Part shown: piece after piece, positions 1 through 8,974 of the stretch
How the letters are laid out: the number at the start of each line of letters is the position of its first letter
Numbering within the stretch: position 1 is the first letter of the stretch
DNA from: Lysobacterales bacterium
GTDB taxonomy: Bacteria; Pseudomonadota; Gammaproteobacteria; Xanthomonadales; Rhodanobacteraceae
Direction of reading: 5' to 3'
Assembly (NCBI GenBank): GCA_016707485.1
Contig: JADJHN010000003.1
Span: 558,001-622,000 of the forward strand
DNA: 64,000 nucleotides
The notes under the pieces: generated by a model
What the model was told of the DNA's origin: nothing
Database searches by the model: none
The model's input: only the letters and a program-made list of their open reading frames with translations
Program-made: the position numbers and the translations under genes

Positions 1-1420
1 CCTTCGCCGACTCGCCGGCTGAGGTCTTCGCAAGCTCCGCAGCCAGGGTCGACGATGCCGGCAGCTTGCCTGCGTCATTGGCGGCGCGGGCAAGACCGAG
101 GACGACATCGACCATCGCTGCCGGAGCAACGATCTGCTTGCCGGCAAGCGCGAAGTTGAAATCGAAATCCAGCGGATTGATGACATGCACCCTGGCCCCG
201 GCATTCACCGCCTTGCGCAGGCGATGGTTGAGCAGAGGCATCTCATGGCGCGGGTTGCAACCGATGAGGAGGATGGACGTGGCCTTCTCCAGATCGGCAA
301 CCGGCATTTCGAATGCGTGGGCATGCGGCGCATCGGAAAAATCGAGCTGGCGCAGGCGATGGTCGATCGCATCGCTGCCGAGTCCGCGCACGAGCCTGGC
401 CAGCAGATGGCCTTCCTCGTTCGAGGTCAGCGGCGCCACCAGGGCACCGAGATCTGCACCCGAGCTGCGCAGCCGCTCGGCGACAAAGGCGAGGGCTTCG
501 GTCCAACTGGTCTCGACCAGCTCGCCGTTCTTGCGGATCATCGGCATCGTTGCGCGATCTTCCGCATACAGGCCTTCATGACTGTAGCGATCGCGATCGG
601 ACAGCCAGCATTCGTTGATCGCCTCGTTGTCGCGCGGCACCGTGCGCAGCACTTCGCCGCGGCGCGTGTGCAGCCACAGGTTCGAGCCGAGCGCATCGTG
701 ATAGCCGATCGATGCGCGGGCAATCAACTCCCAGGCGCGGGCGCGGAAACGGAACGGCTTGTTGGTCAGCGCGCCAACCGGGCAGACATCGATCACGTTG
801 CCCGACAACTCGCTCATCAAGGGCTGGCCGACGTAGGTGCCGATCTGCAGGCGTTCGCCACGCTCCATGCCGCCCAGTTCGTAGGTGCCAGCCACTTCGG
901 CCATGACCCGGATGCAGCGCGTGCAATGGATGCAGCGGGTCATCTCGGTTTCGACCAGCGGGCCGAGATCCTCGTCGGCGACGACGCGCTTGCGTTCGAC
1001 GAAACGGCTGACGGAACGGCCAAATCCAAGCGACAGATCCTGCAACTCGCACTCGCCACCCTGGTCGCACACGGGGCAATCCAGCGGATGGTTGATGAGC
1101 AGGAATTCCATCGCATTGCGCTGCGCCGACAGCGCGCGCTGCGATTGCGTGAAGACCTTCATGCCATCGGCAACCGGGGTTGCGCACGACGGCTGCGGCT
1201 TCGGCATCGGCCTGCCACCCATCTCGACCTCGACCATGCACATGCGGCAATTGGCGGCGATGGGCAGTTTTTCGTGGTAACAGAAGCGCGGAATCGCCAC
1301 GCCGATGCGATCGGCGGCCTGAATGATCATCGAGCCCTTCGGCGCAAACACCTGGGTGCCATCGATCTCGATCGAGACATGATCGGGCGGTGCAGTCGGC
1401 GTCACTGGCTGCGCGCTCAT
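1..1420 (-). CDS. nuoG: NADH-quinone oxidoreductase subunit G (3' end beyond the left edge)
   Basis: Peripheral-arm subunit of complex I; it carries several Fe-S clusters that pass electrons from NADH towards quinone. The visible 473 residues contain the N-terminal [2Fe-2S] ferredoxin domain (cysteines in PRFCYHEK and NCRMCMVE, then a later PSC), the CPVCDQGGECELQD segment and the 4Fe-4S stretch TRCIHCTRCIRV, followed by the start of the molybdopterin-oxidoreductase-like domain. The frame stays open to base 1, so the stop lies outside the window. The start is the ATG at 1420 (MSAQPVTP). It is the last visible gene of the nuo operon and is separated from nuoF by a 112-bp spacer carrying a heptad repeat array, whereas nuoA to nuoD are packed tightly. 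Confidence 0.96.
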   Translation of the reverse strand, partial: MSAQPVTPTAPPDHVSIEIDGTQVFAPKGSMIIQAADRIGVAIPRFCYHEKLPIAANCRMCMVEVEMGGRPMPKPQPSCATPVADGMKVFTQSQRALSAQRNAMEFLLINHPLDCPVCDQGGECELQDLSLGFGRSVSRFVERKRVVADEDLGPLVETEMTRCIHCTRCIRVMAEVAGTYELGGMERGERLQIGTYVGQPLMSELSGNVIDVCPVGALTNKPFRFRARAWELIARASIGYHDALGSNLWLHTRRGEVLRTVPRDNEAINECWLSDRDRYSHEGLYAEDRATMPMIRKNGELVETSWTEALAFVAERLRSSGADLGALVAPLTSNEEGHLLARLVRGLGSDAIDHRLRQLDFSDAPHAHAFEMPVADLEKATSILLIGCNPRHEMPLLNHRLRKAVNAGARVHVINPLDFDFNFALAGKQIVAPAAMVDVVLGLARAANDAGKLPASSTLAAELAKTSAGESAK

Positions 1421-1480
1421 GCTCGGGCTCCTGTTGAAGCCGGGATTCGGCAAAGCTGGGACGTGCGGCTTTGTTCTACC

Positions 1481-1510
1481 GATTCCCGATTCCCCATTCC
1501 CCATTCCCGG
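1481..1510. repeat. GATTCCC heptad array between nuoF and nuoG
   Basis: Four tandem units of the type GATTCCC/CATTCCC lie in the 112-bp nuoF-nuoG spacer. The same heptad family occurs at 3484-3513, 3603-3633, 21773-21802 and 22030-22062. No second arm is visible at this locus. Confidence 0.7.
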
Positions 1511-1532
1511 TTTGCAACTGCAGTAAGCAAAG

Positions 1533-2846
1533 TCATGCCGCTTCCCCCCGCTGCAAACCCACCATCGACCTGCCATTCACGATGAAATACTCGAATTCGT
1601 GCCAGTAGTGGCGCAGGAAACCCTGCACGGGCCAGGCGGCGGCTTCGCCGAAGGCACAGATCGTGTGGCCTTCGATCTGGCCGGCCGCGGCTTTCAAGGT
1701 ATCCAGATCGCCGAGTTGGGCATTGCCCTGGATGATGCGGGTCAGCATGCGGTACATCCAGCCGGTACCCTCGCGACACGGCGTGCACTGGCCGCAGGAT
1801 TCCTGGAAATAAAAACGTGAGATGCGCTGGCAGGCGCGCACCATGCAGGTCGATTCATCCATGACGATGACCGCGCCGGAACCCAGGCCGGAACCGGCCT
1901 TCTGGATCGCGTCGTAATCCATGGTCAGGCCCATCATGGTTTCACCGGGCAGCACCGGCATCGACGAACCGCCAGGGATCACCGCCTTGAGCCTGGCGCC
2001 ATTGCGCATGCCGCCGGCCATTTCAAGCAGGTCGGCGAAGGATGTTCCGAGGGGAATCTCGTAGTTGCCGGGCCTGGCGACATGGCCGGAAACCGAAAAG
2101 ATCTTCGGGCCGCCGTTGTTCGGCTTGCCGATATTGAGGAACCAGTCCGCGCCCTTGCGCAGGATCGCCGGCACCGAAGCATAGGTTTCGGTGTTGTTGA
2201 TCGTCGTCGGCTTGCCGAACAGGCCGAAATTGGCCGGAAACGGCGGCTTGAAGCGCGGCTGGCCCTTCTTGCCTTCCAGTGATTCCATCATCGCGGTTTC
2301 TTCGCCGCAGATGTAGGCACCGGCACCGAGCGCGGCATGAATATCGACATCGATGCCGGAGCCGCCGATGTTCTTGCCGAGCAGGCCGGCCGCGTAGGCA
2401 TCCTTGAGCGCCTGTTCGAAATGCTCGAACGGTTCGTGGTGGAATTCACCACGCAGGTAGTTGTATGCAACCGTCGAGCCGGTGGCGTAGCAGGCGATCG
2501 CCAGTCCTTCGACCACGGCATGCGGATTGAAGCGCAGAATGTCGCGATCCTTGCAGGTACCCGGCTCGGACTCGTCGGAGTTGCAAAGAATGTATTTCTG
2601 CCCCGGCGCATTGCGCGGCATGAACGACCACTTCAGACCGGTCGGGAAGCCGGCGCCGCCACGGCCGCGCAACGAACTGTTCTTCAATTCGTCGATGATC
2701 GTGACCGGGTCGGGCTTCTCGGCAAGGATCTTCTTCCAGGCCTGGTAGCCGTCGACCTTGAGGTAATTGTCGAACGTCCACGGCTGCTCGAAATGCAGCG
2801 TGGTGTAGACGACCTGGTGATCTTTTGCAGCGGGTCCGAATGCCAT
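1533..2846 (-). CDS. nuoF: NADH-quinone oxidoreductase subunit F
   Basis: The 438-residue NADH-binding subunit of complex I; it holds FMN and a 4Fe-4S cluster and takes the hydride from NADH. Visible motifs are RGRGGAGFPTGLKW and the NSDESEPGTCKDRD nucleotide site, then GAGAYICGEETA, then the C-terminal cluster motif ESCGQCTPCREG. The start is taken at MAFGPAAK (2846), which matches the family length; the longer frame begins 20 residues upstream without family similarity. It lies downstream of nuoE (97-bp gap) and upstream of nuoG. Confidence 0.97.
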   Translation of the reverse strand: MAFGPAAKDHQVVYTTLHFEQPWTFDNYLKVDGYQAWKKILAEKPDPVTIIDELKNSSLRGRGGAGFPTGLKWSFMPRNAPGQKYILCNSDESEPGTCKDRDILRFNPHAVVEGLAIACYATGSTVAYNYLRGEFHHEPFEHFEQALKDAYAAGLLGKNIGGSGIDVDIHAALGAGAYICGEETAMMESLEGKKGQPRFKPPFPANFGLFGKPTTINNTETYASVPAILRKGADWFLNIGKPNNGGPKIFSVSGHVARPGNYEIPLGTSFADLLEMAGGMRNGARLKAVIPGGSSMPVLPGETMMGLTMDYDAIQKAGSGLGSGAVIVMDESTCMVRACQRISRFYFQESCGQCTPCREGTGWMYRMLTRIIQGNAQLGDLDTLKAAAGQIEGHTICAFGEAAAWPVQGFLRHYWHEFEYFIVNGRSMVGLQRGEAA

Positions 2847-2943
2847 TACGGTCTCTTCGTCTTCTGGTCTGGAAGCGGTTCCAATCGCGCGGCACCTTGC
2901 ATCCACGGCAAGGGCATCGCGGCTGCAGCCGCTTCTCGTGGGT

Positions 2944-3471
2944 CTATTTCAGTTCATCGAGGATCTTGTCGAGCTTGGCGATATCGAGATGTTCGTGATA
3001 ATGGCCATTGACCACCATCATCGGCGCACCACAGCAGGCAGCCAGGCATTCTTCCTCGCGCTTGAGATAGATGCGGCCATCTTCCGTGCTTCCGCCAAGC
3101 TGCGTGCCGAGCTTCTTTTCGCAATGGCGCACGAGATCTTCGGCACCATTGAGCCAGCAGGAAATGTTCGTGCAGATCGCGACGTTGTTGCGACCGACCG
3201 GACTGGTCTCGAACATCGAGTAGAAACTGGCGACCTCGAATGCCCACACCTGCGGCAAATCGAGGTAGCGCGCCACCGCGACGATCAGCTCATCGGTGAG
3301 GAACCCGCCATTCTGCTCCTGCGTCGCGAACAAGCCCTGGATCAGCGCCGAACGCTTGCGATCCGGCGGAAACTTGGCCACCCACGCATCGATGTGTTCG
3401 CGCGTATGCGCCGTCAGCAGTGCCAGCGGATCGACATCCTTGACCTGGTTGTAGGTGCCGGTGGGTTTCAT
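2944..3471 (-). CDS. nuoE: NADH-quinone oxidoreductase subunit E
   Basis: A 175-residue thioredoxin-like [2Fe-2S] subunit of complex I that works with NuoF in the NADH dehydrogenase module. The first two cluster cysteines are in the CTNISCWLNG segment, and the second pair is in ECLAACCGAPMM. The start is at MKPTGTYN (3471). No purine-rich Shine-Dalgarno is seen because a heptad repeat array (3484-3513) lies 12 bases upstream. The 163-bp gap to nuoD is unusual in this otherwise compact operon. Confidence 0.96.
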   Translation of the reverse strand: MKPTGTYNQVKDVDPLALLTAHTREHIDAWVAKFPPDRKRSALIQGLFATQEQNGGFLTDELIVAVARYLDLPQVWAFEVASFYSMFETSPVGRNNVAICTNISCWLNGAEDLVRHCEKKLGTQLGGSTEDGRIYLKREEECLAACCGAPMMVVNGHYHEHLDIAKLDKILDELK

Positions 3472-3483
3472 GGTTGGAGGGCC

Positions 3484-3513
3484 GGGAATGGAGAATAGAG
3501 AATAGAGAACCGG
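3484..3513. repeat. GGGAATGGAGAATA heptad array, arm 1 of a nuoD-nuoE spacer element
   Basis: Tandem GGGAATG/GAGAATA heptads, 12 bases upstream of the nuoE start. A second array in inverted orientation lies at 3603-3633, so the two arms bracket about 90 bp of unique sequence between nuoD and nuoE. Confidence 0.7.
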
Positions 3514-3602
3514 TACAGCCGCTTTCCTGCGGATCGTGCACTGTTGCCTGCTGATTTCCACTGCAAGAACAGAAATTCATAGTCGAGGCGAGTTGCTTTC
3601 CC

Positions 3603-3633
3603 CTCTCCCAGTTCCCTATTCCCTATTCCCCGC
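3603..3633. repeat. CTATTCC heptad array, arm 2 of the nuoD-nuoE spacer element
   Basis: Tandem TTCCCTA units in the opposite orientation to arm 1, ending one base before the nuoD stop codon. With arm 1 they form an imperfect long inverted repeat. Confidence 0.7.
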
Positions 3634-3634
3634 T

Positions 3635-4888
3635 TCATCGATCTATCTCCCCGAACACGACATCGTAGGTGCCGATCATGGCAACGACGTCGGAAAGCAT
3701 GTGGCCACGCACGATCGTGTCCATCGTCGAAAGATGGGCAAACCCCGGGGCGCGCAGCTTGCAGCGGAAGGGCTTGTTGGCACCATCGGAAATCAGGTAG
3801 CAGGCGAATTCGCCCTTCGGCGCTTCCACTGCCGCATAGGTTTCGCCGGCGGGCACGCAATAGCCTTCGGTGAACAGCTTGAAGTGATGGATGAGGGCTT
3901 CCATCGACTCCTTCATCTCCTCACGCTTCGGCGGTGCGACCTTGTAGTTCTGCACGATCACCGGGCCCGGATTGGCGCGCAGCCAGGCCACGCATTGCCG
4001 GATGATGCGATTGGACTGGCGCATTTCCTCGACGCGCACGAGATAACGGTCGTAACAGTCGCCGTTGACGCCGACGGGAATATCGAAATCGACCTCGGCA
4101 TATTTCGCATAAGGCTGTTTCTTGCGCAGGTCCCAGGCGATGCCCGAGCCACGCAGCATCGGCCCGCTCATGCCCCAGGCGTTGGCCAGTTCGGGCGGGA
4201 CGATGCCGATGTCGACGGTGCGTTGTTTCCAGATGCGATTGGTGGTCAGCAGTTCCTCGTACTCGTCGACCTTGCCCGGGAAATCCGCGCAGAATGCGTC
4301 GAGGTAGTCGAGCATCGAGCCTTCGCGCCACTGGTTGAAGCGCTTGAGGTCATCGCCCTTGTGCCAGCGCGATTCCTTGTATTTCGGCATGACCACCGGC
4401 AGATCGCGATAGACGCCGCCGGGGCGATAGTAGGTCGCGTGCATGCGCGCGCCGGAGACCGCCTCGTAGCAATCCATCAGCTCTTCGCGCTCGCGGAAGG
4501 CGTAGAGGAACACCGCCATCGCGCCAAGATCGAGCGCGTTCGAGCCAATCCACATGAGGTGGTTGAGGATGCGCGTGATCTCGTCGAACATCGTGCGGAT
4601 CCACTGCGCGCGTTCCGGGATCTCGAGCTGCATCAGGTTTTCGATGGCGCGCACGTAGGCATGCTCGTTGCACATCATCGAGACGTAGTCGAGTCGATCC
4701 ATGTAGCCGATCGACTGGTTGAACGGCTTGGATTCGGCGAGCTTCTCGGTGCCGCGATGAAGCAGGCCGATATGCGGATCGGCACGCATGACGGTCTCGC
4801 CATCCATTTCCAGGACGAGGCGGAGGACGCCATGCGCAGCCGGGTGCTGCGGGCCGAAGTTCATCGTGTAATTGCGGATTTCTTCCAT
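3635..4888 (-). CDS. nuoD: NADH-quinone oxidoreductase subunit D
   Basis: A 417-residue subunit related to the large subunit of NiFe hydrogenases; it helps form the quinone-binding cavity of complex I. It begins MEEIRNYTMNFGPQHPAAHG, the family's typical N-terminus, and has HIGLLHRGTEKL and the terminal DVVFGEIDR. Its ATG overlaps the nuoC stop by one base (TGATG), implying translational coupling. NuoC and NuoD are separate here, unlike the NuoCD fusion of E. coli. Confidence 0.98.
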   Translation of the reverse strand: MEEIRNYTMNFGPQHPAAHGVLRLVLEMDGETVMRADPHIGLLHRGTEKLAESKPFNQSIGYMDRLDYVSMMCNEHAYVRAIENLMQLEIPERAQWIRTMFDEITRILNHLMWIGSNALDLGAMAVFLYAFREREELMDCYEAVSGARMHATYYRPGGVYRDLPVVMPKYKESRWHKGDDLKRFNQWREGSMLDYLDAFCADFPGKVDEYEELLTTNRIWKQRTVDIGIVPPELANAWGMSGPMLRGSGIAWDLRKKQPYAKYAEVDFDIPVGVNGDCYDRYLVRVEEMRQSNRIIRQCVAWLRANPGPVIVQNYKVAPPKREEMKESMEALIHHFKLFTEGYCVPAGETYAAVEAPKGEFACYLISDGANKPFRCKLRAPGFAHLSTMDTIVRGHMLSDVVAMIGTYDVVFGEIDR

Positions 4889-5607
4889 CAGCGGCTCCCG
4901 CCTTCGGATTCAGCACGCGCCTGCTCATAGCGCGAATCGTCACGGATCGTGCGCGGCACGAGCACGCGCGGCTCGATCGAGACCGGTTCGTAGATGACGC
5001 GCTTCTTGTCCGCATCGTAGCGGACCTCGACATTGCCGATCAGCGGGAAATCCTTGCGGAAGGCATGACCGACAAAACCGTAATCGGTGAGGATGCGACG
5101 CAGGTCCGGATGACCCTCGAAAACGATACCGAACAGATCGAAGGCTTCGCGCTCGAACCAGTTCACCGCCGGCCAGATGCCGACCAGCGAAGGCACCGAC
5201 GGCACATCGTCATCGGCACAGAAGGTGCGCAGGCGCAAACGATGGTTGTGGGTAATCGAGAGCAGGTGGGCGACCACGGCGAAGCGCCGCGGCATGGCGG
5301 TATCACGCGGACGGTTGGCCCAGTCGAAGCGTCCCGCGCCCTTGCCTTCGACACCGCGCGAGAAGCCTTCCGAGGTGACATCGGTGGTATCCCACTCGAC
5401 CTGCCCGTAACTCAGATAGTCGACACCGCAGACATCGACGCACTGCTCGAACTGCCAGGCCGGATCATCGCGCAGCGTGCGCGCCACGGACAGCAGGTTC
5501 TCGGGCAGTACCTCGATGGTGGTTTCGCCAAGCGCTTCGATACTGCTCGACACCTTCGAGCCAAGTTGCACTTGCAGGCGTCGGGCCAGGGATTCGGGTT
5601 CGCTCAT
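4888..5607 (-). CDS. nuoC: NADH-quinone oxidoreductase subunit C
   Basis: A 239-residue (30 kDa) subunit of the connecting module of complex I. Visible family features include the FEREAFDLFGIVFEGHPDLR segment and the DYGFVGHAFRKDFPLIG stretch. It starts at ATG 5607 (MSEPESLA), nine bases after nuoB ends, and overlaps nuoD by one base. There is a short internal charged stretch (EGFSRGVEGKGAGRFDW) that is common in this subunit. Confidence 0.97.
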   Translation of the reverse strand: MSEPESLARRLQVQLGSKVSSSIEALGETTIEVLPENLLSVARTLRDDPAWQFEQCVDVCGVDYLSYGQVEWDTTDVTSEGFSRGVEGKGAGRFDWANRPRDTAMPRRFAVVAHLLSITHNHRLRLRTFCADDDVPSVPSLVGIWPAVNWFEREAFDLFGIVFEGHPDLRRILTDYGFVGHAFRKDFPLIGNVEVRYDADKKRVIYEPVSIEPRVLVPRTIRDDSRYEQARAESEGGSR

Positions 5608-5616
5608 GCCGGGTCC

Positions 5617-6161
<545 letters not shown>

Positions 6162-6171
<10 letters not shown>

Positions 6172-6518
6172 TCAAGCGCTCCCTTCTTCCAGACATAGAT
6201 GAAGCCGAGCACGAGCAGGCCGACGAACACGCCCATTTCAACGAGGCCGAAGCCGCCAAGCTTGTCGAACACGACCGCCCACGGAATCACGAAGGCGATT
6301 TCGAGATCGAAGATGATGAAGAGGATCGCGATCAGGTAGTAGCGCACGTCGAAACGCACGCGGGCATCCTCGAAAGCCTCGAAACCGCATTCGTACGGAG
6401 CCAGCTTCTCCGCCACCGGTTTCTTTGGCCCGAACAGGTTGCCAAGGATCAGCAGAGCGATACCGATGCCGGTAGCCACCAGCAGAAACAGCAGTACCGG
6501 GAAATACTCGACTAGCAC
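6162..6518 (-). CDS. nuoA: NADH-quinone oxidoreductase subunit A
   Basis: A 118-residue membrane subunit of complex I with three hydrophobic helices (about residues 3-24, 56-80 and 85-108). The motif KLAPYECGFEAFEDARVRFD is the family hallmark with its conserved cysteine. The start is the GTG at 6518 (MLVEYFPV), preceded by GGAGGT four bases upstream; a longer frame begins at 6569 but adds a polar tail foreign to the family and has no ribosome site. First gene of the nuo operon, directly downstream of tRNA-Leu. Confidence 0.96.
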
Positions 6519-6549
6519 ATGCACCTCCGCGTCACCTGACGCATCAGCG

Positions 6550-6570
6550 GTTGCCGCGGTGTGCGGCAAC
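6550..6570 (-). other. Perfect 8-bp hairpin between tRNA-Leu and nuoA
   Basis: GTTGCCGC and GCGGCAAC pair perfectly around a 5-base loop, 18 bases after the tRNA 3' end and about 30 bases before the nuoA start. There is no U-run, so it looks more like a processing or stability element than a terminator. Function not known. Confidence 0.4.
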
Positions 6571-6588
6571 GACGGTTGTTCATGATAA

Positions 6589-6673
6589 TGGTGCCCAAGG
6601 GGGGACTCGAACCCCCACAGCTTTCGCCGCTACCACCTCAAGGTAGTGCGTCTACCAATTCCGCCACCTGGGC
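6589..6673 (-). tRNA. tRNA-Leu (anticodon GAG)
   Basis: An 85-nt type II tRNA with encoded CCA. The acceptor begins GCCCAGG and pairs with CTTGGGC; the anticodon loop is TTGAGGT on a CTACC/GGTAG stem, giving anticodon GAG. The T-arm loop is TTCGAGT on GGGGG/CCCCC. It lies between secG and nuoA on the same strand, the arrangement known from Xanthomonas relatives. Confidence 0.97.
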
Positions 6674-6680
6674 AACGCCA

Positions 6681-7139
6681 TCAAACTCCGTCCTTCCCTG
6701 CCTTCTCCGGCTGCGCCGCATCGGATTTGGCTGGCTCGGCAGCCGGCTTGTCCGTTGCGGGTGCGGGTACTGGCGCCGGGACATCCCCCGATACCGGGAC
6801 TGCCGGAACAGGCGCCGGCACATCACCGGAAGCCGGTGCCGGAGTTTCCTGCGGAGCAACACCCGCCATCACGCCAAGATCGTCCGAATTGCTGCCAACG
6901 GCGGCGGGACGACTGTGGAACATACCCATGCCGAGGCTGAGCAGGAAGAACAAACCGGCCAGGACCGCCGTGCTGCGCGACAGGAAATTCGCCGAGCCAC
7001 GCGCACCAAAGACTGTCGAGGAAGCACCACCGCCGAAACCCGAGCCTGCATCGGCACCGGCACCGCGCTGCATGAGAATCAGCGCGATCATCGCAACGGC
7101 AATCAGCACATAGAAAACTTGAGCAATGATCGTGACCAT
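6681..7139 (-). CDS. secG: Preprotein translocase subunit SecG
   Basis: A 152-residue small membrane subunit of the SecYEG channel. It begins MVTIIAQVFYVLIAVAMIAL with a first transmembrane helix, followed by the SecG signature LILMQRGAGADAGSGFGGGA and a second helix (about residues 51-72). The C-terminal 75 residues are Pro/Ala-rich with repeated SGDVPAPVPA units, longer than in E. coli but normal for this order. The start at 7139 is chosen because it begins at the first helix. It follows tpiA by 5 bases. Confidence 0.94.
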   Translation of the reverse strand: MVTIIAQVFYVLIAVAMIALILMQRGAGADAGSGFGGGASSTVFGARGSANFLSRSTAVLAGLFFLLSLGMGMFHSRPAAVGSNSDDLGVMAGVAPQETPAPASGDVPAPVPAVPVSGDVPAPVPAPATDKPAAEPAKSDAAQPEKAGKDGV

Positions 7140-7144
7140 TTGAA

Positions 7145-7912
7145 TCAGGAACCCTGGTTTGCGGCAGCCGCAGCAGCCGTGCATATCGCAATAAAATCAG
7201 CCGCCAGCAACGAAGCGCCGCCAATCAGTCCACCATCGATATCGGACTGGGCAAACAGCTCGGCAGCGTTGGCGGCCTTTACGCTGCCTCCGTACAGGAG
7301 GCGCAGCGAGCTGGCTATTCTAGCATCCTGCCTTGAGAATTTGTCACGCACGAACGCATGAACCTGCTGGGCCTGCTGCGGGGTCGCGGTTTTGCCGGTG
7401 CCTATTGCCCAGACAGGCTCGTAGGCGACCACGGCCTGGCTGAATGCGGCAATTCCGGCGAGGTCAAGCACGGCATCGAGCTGGGCACCGACGACCGCCT
7501 CGGTTTGCCCGCCTTCGCGATGTTCAAGCAACTCGCCGACGCAGAGAATCGGCAGCAAGCCCGCCGCCTGCGCAGCAACGAACTTGCGCGCTACCAGTTC
7601 GTTGGATTCAGCGTGGTACTGGCGACGTTCGGAATGACCGACCAGCACGTATTCGCAGCCGATGTCCTTCAGCATCGCGCCGGCCACTTCGCCGGTATAG
7701 GCGCCTTGCGCATGTTCGCTGAGATCCTGCGCGCCAAACCCGAGTCCGGAACCATTGGCCGCCCCGATCAGCTCCGCCAGGTAGGGGAATGGCGGCAACA
7801 CGGCGACATCCGCAGGCAATGGCAACGCCGCAGCCAGATCTGCCACGAGCGCGGCGGAATCCCGGCGCGTGCCATGCATTTTCCAGTTTCCGGCTACGAG
7901 TCTGCGGCGCAT
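7145..7912 (-). CDS. tpiA: Triosephosphate isomerase
   Basis: A 255-residue TIM-barrel enzyme that interconverts dihydroxyacetone phosphate and glyceraldehyde 3-phosphate in glycolysis. The motifs are the N-terminal GNWKMHGTR (catalytic Lys), the VGHSERR histidine, the catalytic glutamate in AYEPVWAIGTGKTATP with the flexible loop, and LLYGGSVKAAN near the end for phosphate binding. ATG 7912. It is the first gene of a tpiA-secG-tRNA-Leu-nuo run and is divergent from the SDR gene at 8050 across 137 bp. Confidence 0.98.
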   Translation of the reverse strand: MRRRLVAGNWKMHGTRRDSAALVADLAAALPLPADVAVLPPFPYLAELIGAANGSGLGFGAQDLSEHAQGAYTGEVAGAMLKDIGCEYVLVGHSERRQYHAESNELVARKFVAAQAAGLLPILCVGELLEHREGGQTEAVVGAQLDAVLDLAGIAAFSQAVVAYEPVWAIGTGKTATPQQAQQVHAFVRDKFSRQDARIASSLRLLYGGSVKAANAAELFAQSDIDGGLIGGASLLAADFIAICTAAAAAANQGS

Positions 7913-8049
7913 GTGCTGGATCGATCGTGGTCAACGGGCGCGAAGCATAGCCGCGCATGTCGATTGCGGCAAACCGCGTGCGCCACGCCTGCGCAAAAGG
8001 TCCACACCCGGTAATCTGTGCCTTCATCGATACCGGCAGGCAGCAGCAG

Positions 8050-8862
8050 ATGAACGAGTCACGCGGATATGCCCTCATCACCGGCGCCTCGGCCGGAATT
8101 GGCGCCGCGTTTGCGCGTGAACTGGCCTGTCGCAAGGTCGATCTGGTGCTGAGCGCACGCCGCCTTGATCGCCTGCAAAGCCTCGCCGACGAACTCGTGG
8201 CCAAGCACGCGATCAAGGTCGAGGTCATGGCCTGCGACCTCGCCGATCGCGATGCGCCGCGACATCTCGTCGCACGTCTCGACGAGCGCAACATCGCCAT
8301 CGACATGCTCATCAACAATGCCGGTTACGGGGTTACCGGCTATTTCCTCAGCCAGCCCTGGCAAACCCAGGCCGATTTCATCCAGGTGCTGATGACGGCT
8401 CCGACCGAACTCTGCCATCGCCTGCTGCCCGCCATGCGCGCGCGCGGGCATGGCCGCATCATCAATGTCGCATCGCTGGCCGGGCATGTTCCCGGCTCGG
8501 CCGGGCAGACGCTCTATGCGGGTGCCAAGTCCTACCTGATCAAGCTGTCCCAGGCCCTGCAACTTGAGTACCGCGACGACGGCGTGAATACCTGCGCGCT
8601 CTGCCCCGGTTTCACCTACAGCGAATTCCATGACGTCACCGGCTCGCGCGCGATGATGTCGAAGTTGCCCCGGTGGATGTGGATGGATGCCGAGACGGTG
8701 GTTCGCCAGGGTCTCGATGCGGTCGAACGCGGTGACGCGCTCTATGTCAACGGTCGCGTCAACCGTACAATCAAGGCCGTGTTCAAGCTGATCCCGGATC
8801 GACTTGCCCTGCGCATGATCGGCAGGCAGTCACGGAAGTTCCGGAAGCAGTCCCCGGATTGA
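8050..8862 (+). CDS. Short-chain dehydrogenase/reductase (SDR)
   Basis: A 270-residue classical SDR with the cofactor motif TGASAGIGAAFA, the structural LINNAGYG and the catalytic YAGAKSYLIK (Tyr and Lys), after a serine in the NVASLAG stretch. It groups by eye with DltE/YqjQ-like oxidoreductases that favour NADP(H). The substrate cannot be told from sequence. The start at 8050 (MNESRGYALITG) places the Rossmann motif at the usual distance; a longer frame from 7957 is unlikely. No partner genes around it suggest a pathway. Confidence 0.85.
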   Translation: MNESRGYALITGASAGIGAAFARELACRKVDLVLSARRLDRLQSLADELVAKHAIKVEVMACDLADRDAPRHLVARLDERNIAIDMLINNAGYGVTGYFLSQPWQTQADFIQVLMTAPTELCHRLLPAMRARGHGRIINVASLAGHVPGSAGQTLYAGAKSYLIKLSQALQLEYRDDGVNTCALCPGFTYSEFHDVTGSRAMMSKLPRWMWMDAETVVRQGLDAVERGDALYVNGRVNRTIKAVFKLIPDRLALRMIGRQSRKFRKQSPD

Positions 8863-8974
8863 TTGAACGCTGATCGCGATACCGCCCTGGCGAACCTCGG
8901 CAACACACCAAGGCCGATGCCCGGCCGGAACATCCACCCGATGCCATCATGCATCCCGGACTGCACGATTACCG

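Noticed and set aside
185..1585. A 466-residue open frame on the plus strand
   Set aside because: It is antisense to nuoG, which has clear Fe-S motifs in its own frame; high GC produces long shadow frames.
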